A program made the translations under genes and the position numbers. A stretch of DNA of 64,000 nt, from the NCBI RefSeq assembly GCF_014168815.1, contig NZ_AP021972.1, forward strand, positions 124,001-188,000, written 5' to 3'. Of this stretch, positions 46,093 to 55,818 are shown piece by piece (position 1 is the first letter of the stretch; each line of letters opens with the position of its first letter). The DNA is from Klebsiella sp. WP3-W18-ESBL-02 (GTDB lineage: Bacteria; Pseudomonadota; Gammaproteobacteria; Enterobacterales; Enterobacteriaceae). Below the pieces are notes generated by a model. It worked only from the letters and a program-made list of their open reading frames with translations, was not told the origin of the DNA and searched no databases.

Positions 46093-47103
46093 TTAAAGAA
46101 TGTGACGCTGGATTTCAGTGTCTTTGCGATCGAGGTAGTGAATCGACTGAATGCGGCGGATGGTGCGGGATTTACCGCGAATCAGCAGCGTCTCGGTGGT
46201 GGCGATATTGCCCTTGCGGGTAATGCCGTCCAGCAGGTCACCTTTGGTAATGCCGGTCGCGGAGAAAATCACGTTGTCGCTGCGCGCCATGTCGTCCAGC
46301 GTCAGTACGATACCGGCCTCAATGCCCATCGCTTTACAACGCTCCAGTTCGTTTTCACCAATGCGGCGGTTCTCTTCGCTATCGCCTTTGACGTGATGGC
46401 GGGCCAGCAGGCGGCCGTGCATGTCGCCGTCCAGTGCGCGAATGACCGCGGCGGAGACAACGCCTTCCGGCGCACCGCCGATACCGTACATCACGTCGAC
46501 TTCGCTGTCCGGCATGCAGGTCAGAATCGAGGCCGCAACGTCACCGTCCGGAATAGCGAACACGCGCACGCCCAGTTTTTGCAGATCGGCAATCACGCCA
46601 TCGTGGCGTGGTTTCGCCAGAATGGTGACCGTCAGTTCGCTCAGCGGCTTATCCAGCGCGCGGGCGATATTACGCAGGTTTTCTTCCAACGGTTTGTTGA
46701 GGTCGATAGTCCCTTTCGCGCCAGGGCCGACAATCAGCTTTTCCATGTACATGTCCGGCGCGTTGAGGAAGCAGCCTTTATCGCCTACCGCCAGCACCGC
46801 CAGCGCGTTGGCCTGACCCATCGCCGTCATGCGGGTGCCTTCGATGGGGTCAACGGCGATATCTACCGCATCGCCGTTCCCGGTACCGACGGACTCGCCG
46901 ATGTAGAGCATTGGCGCTTCATCGATTTCGCCTTCGCCAATGACGATGGTGCCGTCAATGTTGACCTTGTTGAGCATAATACGCATGGCGTTGACCGCCG
47001 CGCCGTCGGCGGTGTTCTTGTCGCCGCGGCCCAGCCATTTATAGCCTGCCAGCGCCGCCGCTTCGGTGACGCGCGAAAATTCGATAGCCAGTTCTCGTCT
47101 CAT
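46093..47103 (-). CDS. glpX: Class II fructose-1,6-bisphosphatase GlpX
   Basis: This 336-residue Li+-sensitive phosphatase hydrolyses fructose 1,6-bisphosphate in gluconeogenesis. Metal-site motifs are IVIGEGEIDEAPMLYIGE and VDIAVDPIEGTRMTAMGQANALAVLA. In E. coli it is the third gene of glpFKX; here it is separated from glpFK by 8 kb and stands 68 bases after recG on the same strand. A hairpin CAGCCCGTTAAGGGCTG (47146-47162) lies in that gap, so expression needs either read-through from recG or a new promoter. Confidence 0.96.
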   Translation of the reverse strand: MRRELAIEFSRVTEAAALAGYKWLGRGDKNTADGAAVNAMRIMLNKVNIDGTIVIGEGEIDEAPMLYIGESVGTGNGDAVDIAVDPIEGTRMTAMGQANALAVLAVGDKGCFLNAPDMYMEKLIVGPGAKGTIDLNKPLEENLRNIARALDKPLSELTVTILAKPRHDGVIADLQKLGVRVFAIPDGDVAASILTCMPDSEVDVMYGIGGAPEGVVSAAVIRALDGDMHGRLLARHHVKGDSEENRRIGENELERCKAMGIEAGIVLTLDDMARSDNVIFSATGITKGDLLDGITRKGNIATTETLLIRGKSRTIRRIQSIHYLDRKDTEIQRHIL

Positions 47104-47171
47104 TACAAACTCGTCCAGGGAAGTGAAATTGTGCGAAGTTTAGCACAGCCCTTAACGGGCTGTGGGTATCG

Positions 47172-49253
47172 CTACGCGTTGGAATAACGTTCGGTTTCCG
47201 GCATCCAGCGCTCAATAAGCGCGTTCGCCTGCTGCGGATAACGGTCGTGAATATGGCGTGCCAGGCGCTGAACTTCGGGGATCATCGCCTGATCGCGCAG
47301 CAGGTCAGCCACCTTAAATTCGGCATTGCCGGTCTGGCGGGTGCCGAGCAGCTCGCCGGGGCCGCGAATCTCGAGATCCTTCTGGGCGATCACGAAGCCG
47401 TCGTTGCTGTCGCGCAACACCTGCAGACGCATTTGCGCGGTTTTCGACAGCGGCGCTTTATACAGCAGTACGCAGTGGGATGCCACCGCACCACGGCCGA
47501 CGCGGCCACGCAGCTGATGGAGCTGCGCCAGACCCAGGCGCTCCGGGTTTTCAATAATCATCAGGCTGGCGTTGGGGACATCCACGCCCACTTCAATGAC
47601 GGTGGTGGCAATCAGCAGATGCAGTTCACCTTGCTTGAAGGCCTGCATGACGGCCTGCTTTTCGGCGGGCTTCATGCGCCCGTGGACGAGGCCAATATTC
47701 AGCTCCGGCAGCGCCAGCTTCAGCTCTTCACAGGTGGCTTCCGCCGCCTGGGCTTCCAGTAGATCCGACTCTTCAATCAGCGTACACACCCAGTAGGCCT
47801 GGCGGCCTTCGCTGGTGCAGGCGTTGCGTACGCGGTCGATAATGTCATGACGGCGGGTATCCGGGATGGCGACGGTGGTGACCGGCGTTCGGCCAGGCGG
47901 TAGCTCATCAATGACTGACGTGTCGAGATCGGCGTAGGCGGTCATTGCCAGCGTACGCGGGATTGGCGTAGCGGTCATGATCAGCTGATGTGGGTGGAAG
48001 CCCTGCTGCTGGCCTTTTTCCCACAGCGCCAGACGCTGATGCACGCCGAAGCGGTGCTGTTCATCGATGATGACCAGTGCCAGGCCGTTAAACTGCACCT
48101 GTTCCTGGAAAATGGCGTGGGTGCCGACAATCATCTGCACCTGGCCGCTGGAAATGGCCTCCTGCTGTGCCTGACGGGCTTTACCTTTCTGCTTGCCCGC
48201 TAACCAGCCGACTTCAATGCCGAGTGGCGCAAACCAGCTGCGGAAGTTATTAGCGTGCTGTTCGGCGAGCAGCTCGGTCGGCGCCATCAGCGCGACCTGC
48301 TTGCCGTGGGCAATCGCGCGCAGCGCCGCCAGCGCGGCAACCAGCGTTTTACCGGATCCGACGTCACCCTGCACCAGGCGCATCATCGGTATATCCAGCG
48401 CCATATCGTGTTCAATTTCAGCCGTCACCCGCGCCTGCGCACCGGTAGGCTTAAACGGCAAATTAGCCAGAAACTTATCTTTCAGCTCGCGGCTTGCGCT
48501 GAGAGGCTGAGCGTGAAAACGCTGCGCGCCCGCGCGCAAGGCCAGCATGCTGAGATTGTGCGCCAGCAGCTCTTCCAGGATTAAACGCTGCTGCGCCGGG
48601 TGTTTACCGGTTTCTAAATCGGCGAGCTGGAGCGTCGGCGGCGGGCGGTGCAGCGTGCGCAGCGCTTCCGGCAGGCTCATCATCCCCTGTGCCAGTTCCG
48701 GCGGCAGCAGCTCGCTGATGGCGCAGGTATCGAGTAAATCCAGCGCTTGATCGGTCAGTTTACGCAGCGTGGCCTGTTTGATGCCTTCGGTGGTGGGATA
48801 GACCGGCGTTAAGGTCTCCTGTAAATCCGGCGTGCTGAGGTCACCCTGCACCCGATATTCCGGGTGGATCATCTCCGCGCCGTACTTACCGCGCTTCGCT
48901 TCGCCGTAGGCCAGCACGCGTCGCCCGGTGGCGAGGCTGTTTTTCATCGCCGCGTTGAAGTTGAAAAAGCGCATCGTCAGGATGCCGGTGCCGTCGCTAA
49001 TCTGGCAGGTCATCATCCGGCGGCCGCCGAAGGTGATATTGCAGTTCAGGACTTCGCCTTCCACGGTCACGTAGATGCCGGGAAGCAGTTCACCGATAGG
49101 ATAAAGCTGGGTGCGGTCTTCGTAGCGCAGCGGCAGGTGCAGGAGCAAATCCTGCACCGTGTGCAGGCCAATTTTTGCCAGCCGGCTGCTCTGCGCGGCG
49201 CCTACGCCGGTCAACGTGTTGAGCGGAACGGCATCCAGCAGACGGCTTTGCAT
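47172..49253 (-). CDS. recG: ATP-dependent DNA helicase RecG
   Basis: This 693-residue helicase reverses stalled forks and processes Holliday junctions. The N-terminal wedge (OB) domain reads TVEGEVLNCNITFGGRRMMTCQISDGTG. The helicase core has LVQGDVGSGKTLVAALAAL (Walker A), VIIDEQHRFGV (DEQH, family variant of DEAH) and MIIENPERLGLAQLHQLRGRVGRGAVASHCVL (motif VI). The start MQSRLLDAVPLNTLTGVG equals the E. coli position (MKGRLLDAVPL). It is the last gene of rpoZ-spoT-trmH-recG. Confidence 0.97.
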   Translation of the reverse strand: MQSRLLDAVPLNTLTGVGAAQSSRLAKIGLHTVQDLLLHLPLRYEDRTQLYPIGELLPGIYVTVEGEVLNCNITFGGRRMMTCQISDGTGILTMRFFNFNAAMKNSLATGRRVLAYGEAKRGKYGAEMIHPEYRVQGDLSTPDLQETLTPVYPTTEGIKQATLRKLTDQALDLLDTCAISELLPPELAQGMMSLPEALRTLHRPPPTLQLADLETGKHPAQQRLILEELLAHNLSMLALRAGAQRFHAQPLSASRELKDKFLANLPFKPTGAQARVTAEIEHDMALDIPMMRLVQGDVGSGKTLVAALAALRAIAHGKQVALMAPTELLAEQHANNFRSWFAPLGIEVGWLAGKQKGKARQAQQEAISSGQVQMIVGTHAIFQEQVQFNGLALVIIDEQHRFGVHQRLALWEKGQQQGFHPHQLIMTATPIPRTLAMTAYADLDTSVIDELPPGRTPVTTVAIPDTRRHDIIDRVRNACTSEGRQAYWVCTLIEESDLLEAQAAEATCEELKLALPELNIGLVHGRMKPAEKQAVMQAFKQGELHLLIATTVIEVGVDVPNASLMIIENPERLGLAQLHQLRGRVGRGAVASHCVLLYKAPLSKTAQMRLQVLRDSNDGFVIAQKDLEIRGPGELLGTRQTGNAEFKVADLLRDQAMIPEVQRLARHIHDRYPQQANALIERWMPETERYSNA

Positions 49254-49258
49254 AGCGG

Positions 49259-49945
49259 TTACTCCGTGGCCTGCATAGTGGACCACCACGCAGCATCGGC
49301 TTCGATTTCGCCCTGCTCGTTAACGTGGGGGTAGGGAAGGCCTTTGCGTTTGGCGACGTTCGCCAGCACCGGATAGCCGCCTTCAAACAGCAGACGCTGC
49401 TGCTCTTCGTCAGCCAGCATGCTGTTATCGCGGCTGTACATGCCCGCGTTTTGACGCTGGCGCTGAGCTTCGTAAAGAATGAGGGCGGAGGCGACGGAGA
49501 CGTTGAGCGACTGCACCATGCCGATCATTGGAATAATGATGTCCTGGTCTGCGAGCGCTAACGCTTCCTGGGTGATACCGGTTTTTTCCTGCCCCATCAG
49601 AATACAGGTCGGGCGGGTGTAGTCGATTTCACGGAAATCGACCGATTTGTCTGACAGGTGTGTTGCCAGGATTTGCATGCCCTGGCCCTTTAAATGGCCG
49701 ACCGCATCGCCAATAGTGGGATGGGTTATCACCTGTACCCAGCTGTTGCTGCCCGCTGCCGATGCCATAGGGCGCATTCGGGTGCTGGGCCAGACCGCGT
49801 GAACTTCATGAACGCCTACAGCATCAGCGGTACGGACGATCGCCGAAACATTATGAGGTTTGTGGACCTCTTCCATGCAGACGGTCAGATCGGGCTGACG
49901 CCTGGCGAGCATCTCACGGATACGCGCATAACGCTGTAGATTCAT
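49259..49945 (-). CDS. trmH: tRNA (guanosine-18-2'-O)-methyltransferase TrmH
   Basis: This 228-residue SPOUT methyltransferase methylates G18 of the D loop in many tRNAs. Trefoil-knot motifs are VHKPHNVSAIVRTADAVGVHEV, CILMGQEKTGITQEAL and MIGMVQSLNVSVASALILYEAQRQRQ. It sits between spoT (4 bases) and recG (5 bases before the recG start), clearly in one operon. Confidence 0.96.
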   Translation of the reverse strand: MNLQRYARIREMLARRQPDLTVCMEEVHKPHNVSAIVRTADAVGVHEVHAVWPSTRMRPMASAAGSNSWVQVITHPTIGDAVGHLKGQGMQILATHLSDKSVDFREIDYTRPTCILMGQEKTGITQEALALADQDIIIPMIGMVQSLNVSVASALILYEAQRQRQNAGMYSRDNSMLADEEQQRLLFEGGYPVLANVAKRKGLPYPHVNEQGEIEADAAWWSTMQATE

Positions 49946-49949
49946 AAAG

Positions 49950-52064
49950 CTAGTTTCGGTTACGGGTGACTTTGATAACGTCCGGCATTACGCGGATTTT
50001 GCGCATGATATTCGCCAGATGCACACGGTCGCGCGCGGTCAGGCGGATAAAGGCGCTGTAAACGCGGCCGTCTTTCTCTTCCGTATTCAGGCTCTGAATG
50101 TTGGACGTCGCGGTATTGATGGCTGCCGTCAGGTTGGCCAGCGCCCCCTGGTGGTTGAACATATCGACCTTAATTTCGGTGATAAATTCCTGCGCCGTCT
50201 CTTTGTCCCACTCGACTGCCATGAACTTCTCAGGTTCTTTCTGATAGCCGCGAATGTTGCGGCACGATTCATGGTGGATAACCAGCCCTTTACCCGGGCT
50301 GACGTGGGCGATGATCGGGTCGCCGGGGATAGGACGACAGCATTTGGCAAAGGTGATCAGTACGCCGTCAGCGCCTTTTATTGGCAGATGGGTGTGCCCG
50401 GAGGCGCCCGGTGCCGATGGCGTGGCTTCCCCCTGCTGGAGATTTTTCGCCACGACCACGCTCATGGCGTTGCCGAGGCCGATTTCAGCCAGCAGATCGT
50501 CAAGGGTGGCAAGACGCATGCGGTCAAGTTCGCGCTGAACATGATCCGGCGGGATTTCCGCAAGCTTACGGCTGCCGCCCAGCGCGTGGTTCAGCAGACG
50601 GCGACCCAGGCTGACGGAATCGTCGCGCTTGAGGTTTTTCAGCATCTGGCGAATTTTGGCGCGCGCTTTCGAGCTGACGACAAAGTTGAGCCACGCGGCG
50701 TTCGGGCGAGCGCCCGGCGCGGTGATGATTTCTACCGTCTGGCCGCTGGAAAGCGGCTGCGACAGCGGGTAAGGCTGGCGGTCGACGCGCGCGCCGACGC
50801 AGGCATGGCCGATATCGGTATGCACGGCGTAGGCAAAGTCCACCGGCGTAGCGCCAGCGGGCAGTTCGACAATACGGCCTTCCGGGGTGAAAACGTAAAT
50901 CTCATCCGGGAAGAGATCGGATTTAACGCTCTCAATAAATTCAAACGAGCTGCCGGCGCTCTGCTGCAGTTCCAGCAGGCTCTGCATCCAGCGCTGAGCG
51001 CGGATTTGCGCGGTAGTGCTGCTTTCGCCGCCATGCTCTTTGTAGGCCCAGTGCGCGGCCACCCCCATCTCTGCCATTTGATCCATGTCTTCGGTACGGA
51101 TCTGGACTTCAACCGGGACGCCATGCGGCCCAATCATGGAGGTGTGCAGCGATTGATAGCCGTTCGCCTTTGGAATCGCGATGTAGTCTTTTACGCGACC
51201 CGGACGCGGCTTATACAGGCTGTGCATCTGGCCCAGCACGCGGTAGCAGGTGTCCAGATCGTTGACAATTACGCGGAACGCGTAAATATCCATGATCGAG
51301 TGAAAACGCTGCTCTTTCAGCACCATTTTGCAGTAGATGGAGTACAGATGTTTCTCGCGACCGCTGACGCGACACGGGATGCCCGCTTCCTGCAAACGCC
51401 CTTCAATTTCAGAAAGGATCTTCTGAATCATCTCTTTACGGTTACCGCGCGCGGCTTTCACCACTTCTTTGATGACGCGATAACGGTTAGGGTACAGCGC
51501 TTCAAAGCCCAGCTCTTCGAGCTCGGTTTTGATGTGGTGGATACCTAAACGGTGCGCCAGCGGGCTGTAGATTTCGAGCGTTTCACGGGCGATGCGGCGA
51601 CGTTTGTCCGGGCGCAATGAGCCCAACGTGCGCATGTTGTGGGTACGGTCGGCAAGCTTGATGAGGATGACGCGGATATCCTGCACCATCGCCATAATCA
51701 TTTTGCGAAAGTTTTCGGCCTGCGCCTCTTTCTTATCGCGGAACTTGAGCTTATCAAGTTTAGACACCCCTTCTACCAGTTCAGCAACGCTCTTACCAAA
51801 GAGCTGCTCCATGTCCTGGTAGGTGGCAGGGGTATCTTCTATCACGTCGTGCAGCAGGGCGGCCATCAGCGTTTCATAGTCGAGTTTCATCTCGGCCAGA
51901 ATGCAGGCTACCGCTACCGGGTGCGTGATATAGGGTTCACCGCTTGAACGTGTTTGCCCCTCGTGAGCGTCACGTGCAACGAGATAGGCCTGCCGAAGAC
52001 GCTTAATCTGGTCTTCCGGCAGGTAGTTTTGAATCAGCTGATTCAGGCTCTCAAACAGATACAA
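49950..52064 (-). CDS. spoT: Bifunctional (p)ppGpp hydrolase/synthetase SpoT
   Basis: This 704-residue RSH protein has an HD hydrolase domain (ALLHDVIEDTPATYQDMEQLFG, LADRTHNMRTLGSL) and a synthetase domain (RVKDYIAIPKANGYQSLHTSMIGPHGVPVEVQIRTEDMDQMAEMGVAAHWAYKE). A TGS domain (DEIYVFTPEGRIVELPAGATPVDFAYAVHTDIG) and a C-terminal ACT domain complete the layout. It controls the alarmone during carbon, fatty acid and iron starvation. E. coli SpoT has 702 residues. It follows rpoZ by 18 bases. Confidence 0.97.
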   Translation of the reverse strand: MYLFESLNQLIQNYLPEDQIKRLRQAYLVARDAHEGQTRSSGEPYITHPVAVACILAEMKLDYETLMAALLHDVIEDTPATYQDMEQLFGKSVAELVEGVSKLDKLKFRDKKEAQAENFRKMIMAMVQDIRVILIKLADRTHNMRTLGSLRPDKRRRIARETLEIYSPLAHRLGIHHIKTELEELGFEALYPNRYRVIKEVVKAARGNRKEMIQKILSEIEGRLQEAGIPCRVSGREKHLYSIYCKMVLKEQRFHSIMDIYAFRVIVNDLDTCYRVLGQMHSLYKPRPGRVKDYIAIPKANGYQSLHTSMIGPHGVPVEVQIRTEDMDQMAEMGVAAHWAYKEHGGESSTTAQIRAQRWMQSLLELQQSAGSSFEFIESVKSDLFPDEIYVFTPEGRIVELPAGATPVDFAYAVHTDIGHACVGARVDRQPYPLSQPLSSGQTVEIITAPGARPNAAWLNFVVSSKARAKIRQMLKNLKRDDSVSLGRRLLNHALGGSRKLAEIPPDHVQRELDRMRLATLDDLLAEIGLGNAMSVVVAKNLQQGEATPSAPGASGHTHLPIKGADGVLITFAKCCRPIPGDPIIAHVSPGKGLVIHHESCRNIRGYQKEPEKFMAVEWDKETAQEFITEIKVDMFNHQGALANLTAAINTATSNIQSLNTEEKDGRVYSAFIRLTARDRVHLANIMRKIRVMPDVIKVTRNRN

Positions 52065-52082
52065 GGGCGACCCGCTATGTAA

Positions 52083-52358
52083 TTAACGACGACCTTCAGC
52101 AATAGCGGTAACAGCTTGTAATTCAGCGGCTTCCTGCTCTTGCTGTTCCTGGCGCTCGCGCACGTCGAGGATCTGGTTGTTGATCAGACCTTCTTCGATT
52201 TCGCGCAGTGCGATTACGGTGGTTTTATCGTTTTCTTCCGGTACCAGCGGATCTTTGCCGCCTACCTGCATCTGACGAGCGCGACGCGCGGCGACCAGTA
52301 CCAGGTCAAAACGGTTACCAATTTTCTCTACAGCGTCCTGAACAGTTACGCGTGCCAT
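52083..52358 (-). CDS. rpoZ: RNA polymerase omega subunit RpoZ
   Basis: This 91-residue protein ([31 protein letters not shown], then [21 protein letters not shown]) is as in E. coli. It assists folding of beta-prime and forms ppGpp site 1. It is the first gene of rpoZ-spoT-trmH-recG and lies 54 bases downstream of gmk on the same strand. Confidence 0.98.
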
Positions 52359-52412
52359 ACTTTAAATGCTCCACAGGTGAAGAAATGACTGGGCATGATA
52401 CTGAAAGTGGGT

Positions 52413-53036
<624 letters not shown>

Positions 53037-53294
53037 GGTGTGTCTTTTGTATGTGATTATCGAAAGAGAACTTACATACGGGCCTATTATACACGGTGGC
53101 GCTGCACGACGTAGCCTTTGTCACACTTTTTGCGCCAGTTTCTTTCATTTTGCGCGTTGCTTTCCTGAATTATCCCTGCGTTGCAGCAATAAACCCATTT
53201 TCTCTGAAGCCTGCTCGGAAAACGGCGCACGGACGCTCGCTCCCTGAAAACGGCTGCGCTACAAACGGCGCGTTCGTATCGACGGAGAACACAT
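53037..53294. promoter_or_regulatory. Divergent gmk / ligB intergenic region
   Basis: About 258 bp with no convincing gene. A TATTAT-type element near 53083-53090 on the plus strand and GGAGAACAC before the ligB ATG (53295) are visible; promoter limits are not clear. Confidence 0.35.
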
Positions 53295-54971
53295 ATGAAG
53301 CCATGGATTATGGGTCTGGTTATGCTGTTAATGGGACCGGCGCAGGCCGTCTGTCCCGCCTGGTCGCCCGCGCGAGCCGGGCAGGAAATCGCCCTGCTAC
53401 AGGGGCAAATTGCGCGCTGGAACGAGGCATACTGGCGGCAAGGCGCCAGTGAGGTAAGCGACGACGTTTACGATCAGCTTGCGGCGCGTCTGGCGCAGTG
53501 GCAGCGCTGTTTTGGCGCAGGGCCACCGGAAAGCGGCACGCTATCGCCGTTGAACGGAACGCTGAGACACCCCGTTGCCCATACGGGCGTGCGTAAGCTG
53601 GCCGATGAGCGTGCGGTAAAGCAGTGGATGCAGGGTAAAACGGGGCTGTGGGTGCAGCCTAAGGTCGACGGCGTGGCGGTGACGCTGGTTTATCGCGATG
53701 GGCTGCTATATCAGGCCATCAGCCGGGGAGACGGTCTGGCGGGTGAGGACTGGACGCCGCAGGCCAGGCGTATCCCATCGTTACCGAAGCGGGTTCAAGG
53801 GGCGCTGGCAAACAGCGTTTTACAGGGCGAGATATTTTTACGCGCCGAAGGGCATGTGCAGCAACAAATGGGCGGGATGAACGCGCGCGCGAAGGTCGCC
53901 GGTTTGCTGATGCGCCGTGGGCAGGATACGCCACTTTCCATGCTGTCGCTGTTTATCTGGGCGTGGCCAGACGGCCCCACGGCGATGTCCGAGCGCCTGA
54001 GGTTGCTGGCCGAGTCCGGATTCGAACTAGCTCAGCGTTATTCTCATCCCCTTGCCCGCGCTCAGGACGCGGTGGACTGGCGTGCACGCTGGGTAACCAC
54101 GCCGCTGCCGTTCGCTACCGACGGTATTGTACTGCGCACGGACAAAGAGCCGGCCGGCGTTCAATGGCAGCCCACAAAGGGGAGTTGGGTCGCGGCGTGG
54201 AAATACTCGCCGGTTGGCCAGGTCGCGCAGGTTAACGGCATCCGTTTTGCCATTGGGCGCAGCGGGAAAGTCTCGGTAGTGGCAACGCTGGAACCGGTGC
54301 TGCTGGATGATAAATGGGTACGGAGGGTGAATGTGGGTTCGGTATCGCGCTGGCGAGGCCTCGATTTCACCGTCGGCGATCAACTGCTGGTCAGTCTGGC
54401 CGGGCAGGGCATTCCACGGCTGGATCGCGTGGTCTGGCGCGGGCTGGATCGCACCAAACCCGAGCCGCCGACGGGGGAATATCATTCGCTAACCTGTTAT
54501 TTCCTGACGGACAGCTGCCGAGCGCAGTTTCTCGCTCGCCTGGGCTGGCTGTCTTCTCCACAGGCGCTTAATTTCCCAGGGATGGGCGAGTCGGCATGGC
54601 GTCGGCTGATGATAGCGCAGCCGTTCAGCCACCTGTTTTCATGGCTTGAGCTGACGGTTGCGGAGCTCAAGGCGACGCCGGGAATGACGCCGGAACGTGC
54701 CGGTATGCTGTGGCACCGTTTTGATATGGCTCGTCGCCAGCCCTTTCGCCAGTGGGTGAGGGCGCTGGGTGTACCGTTGCCTGAGGCGGCGCTCAGGGCG
54801 TCTGGCGACGCCTCATGGCGGCAGCTCATCGCGCGGGATGAACTGAGCTGGCAAACGCTACCCGGCGTTGGCTGGGAGAAAGCGCGTAGCCTGGTGGCTT
54901 TTCTTCATCATCCCACCATCGTGTCGCTGGCGGCGAAACTGCGTGCGCTGGGCGTAGCGGGGTTTGATTAG
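53295..54971 (+). CDS. ligB: NAD+-dependent DNA ligase LigB
   Basis: This 558-residue second NAD ligase is found in many enterics. The adenylation site is WVQPKVDGVAVTLVYRDG (catalytic Lys in KVDG), followed by DGLAGEDWTPQ, QGEIFLR and FATDGIVLRTD. OB-fold and helix-hairpin-helix segments follow. The zinc finger and BRCT domain of LigA are absent, as usual. The first ~18 residues (MKPWIMGLVMLLMGPAQA) look like a signal peptide, also present in E. coli LigB. It converges with yicG with a 4-base overlap. Confidence 0.93.
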   Translation: MKPWIMGLVMLLMGPAQAVCPAWSPARAGQEIALLQGQIARWNEAYWRQGASEVSDDVYDQLAARLAQWQRCFGAGPPESGTLSPLNGTLRHPVAHTGVRKLADERAVKQWMQGKTGLWVQPKVDGVAVTLVYRDGLLYQAISRGDGLAGEDWTPQARRIPSLPKRVQGALANSVLQGEIFLRAEGHVQQQMGGMNARAKVAGLLMRRGQDTPLSMLSLFIWAWPDGPTAMSERLRLLAESGFELAQRYSHPLARAQDAVDWRARWVTTPLPFATDGIVLRTDKEPAGVQWQPTKGSWVAAWKYSPVGQVAQVNGIRFAIGRSGKVSVVATLEPVLLDDKWVRRVNVGSVSRWRGLDFTVGDQLLVSLAGQGIPRLDRVVWRGLDRTKPEPPTGEYHSLTCYFLTDSCRAQFLARLGWLSSPQALNFPGMGESAWRRLMIAQPFSHLFSWLELTVAELKATPGMTPERAGMLWHRFDMARRQPFRQWVRALGVPLPEAALRASGDASWRQLIARDELSWQTLPGVGWEKARSLVAFLHHPTIVSLAAKLRALGVAGFD

Positions 54972-55585
54972 TGTGGTTCGTGCCGGTAGTAAAATACCGG
55001 TAGGCCAAGACGTAATCTCAGCGCCAGCATACGGGCGGTAAAGCCGAACAGAAGCGTAGAAATCACCACCACGTCGTGGTTGCTGACATAATGCTGTAGC
55101 GCCACGTAGAGCACGGCGGCGGCGAAGGAAATGCCCGCATAGAGCTCTTTCTGGAACACCAGCGGGATACGCTTGCAGAACATATCGCGCAGTACGCCAC
55201 CGAATACGCCGGTAACAACGGCGGCAATCACGGCGATAATCGGGCCTTCGCCCATATCCAGCGCGATTTGCGCCCCAATGATCGAAAAGACAATCAGCCC
55301 GACGGCGTCGAGCACCAGGAACAGGCGGCGCAGGTGCGGCATCACTGGCGCGACGATAGTGGTGAGCACCGCGGCGACGGCAACGATGATGATGTATTCA
55401 GGGTGTTGTACCCAGCCGAGCGGATAGTGCCCCAGCAGCATATCGCGTACCGACCCGCCGCCCAGAGCGGTGGCTGTGGCAATGATAATGACGCCAAACG
55501 TGTCCATGCGGCGACGTCCGGCAGCCAGTGCGCCGGTCATGGCTTCGGCGGTGATGCCAATCAAATAAAGGATATGCAGTAACAT
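54968..55585 (-). CDS. yicG: UPF0126 inner-membrane protein YicG
   Basis: This 205-residue protein has seven membrane segments. The duplicated family motif is visible: DTFGVIIIATATALGGGSVRDMLLG and VVTGVFGGVLRDMFCKRIPLVF. Members may be glycine or small-molecule channels; the function in enterics is not settled. Length and the convergent overlap with ligB are as in E. coli. Confidence 0.92.
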   Translation of the reverse strand: MLLHILYLIGITAEAMTGALAAGRRRMDTFGVIIIATATALGGGSVRDMLLGHYPLGWVQHPEYIIIVAVAAVLTTIVAPVMPHLRRLFLVLDAVGLIVFSIIGAQIALDMGEGPIIAVIAAVVTGVFGGVLRDMFCKRIPLVFQKELYAGISFAAAVLYVALQHYVSNHDVVVISTLLFGFTARMLALRLRLGLPVFYYRHEPH

Positions 55586-55785
55586 AGAGGCTCCCAAAAT
55601 GAACGAGCGGAGAGTAGCGATTTGTGCGCTTGGTCACGATTGAGATTTTCTAAGGTGAGTTGATTTAGATTAGTAAAACTAATTTATGCTGGCTTAATTG
55701 GCGTTGTGGTATGGGGTTTTGTGTTCTTAGATGATGATTTTCATCATTAGAAAATATAAGTCTCCATTACGCCGGCGAGATGAAA

Positions 55786-55809
55786 AGGCCACTTCTGTTG
55801 AAGTGGCCT
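55786..55809 (-). terminator. Terminator of the eptC gene
   Basis: A 10-bp stem AGGCCACTTC / GAAGTGGCCT with a 4-base loop is followed by TTTTCA on the minus strand and lies 10 bases after the stop. Confidence 0.8.
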
Positions 55810-55818
55810 GAATGAAGA

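Noticed and set aside
50019..51548. 509-codon open frame on the plus strand
   Set aside because: It is the exact antisense of spoT; codon bias of a GC-rich gene opens the opposite strand. The protein resembles nothing.
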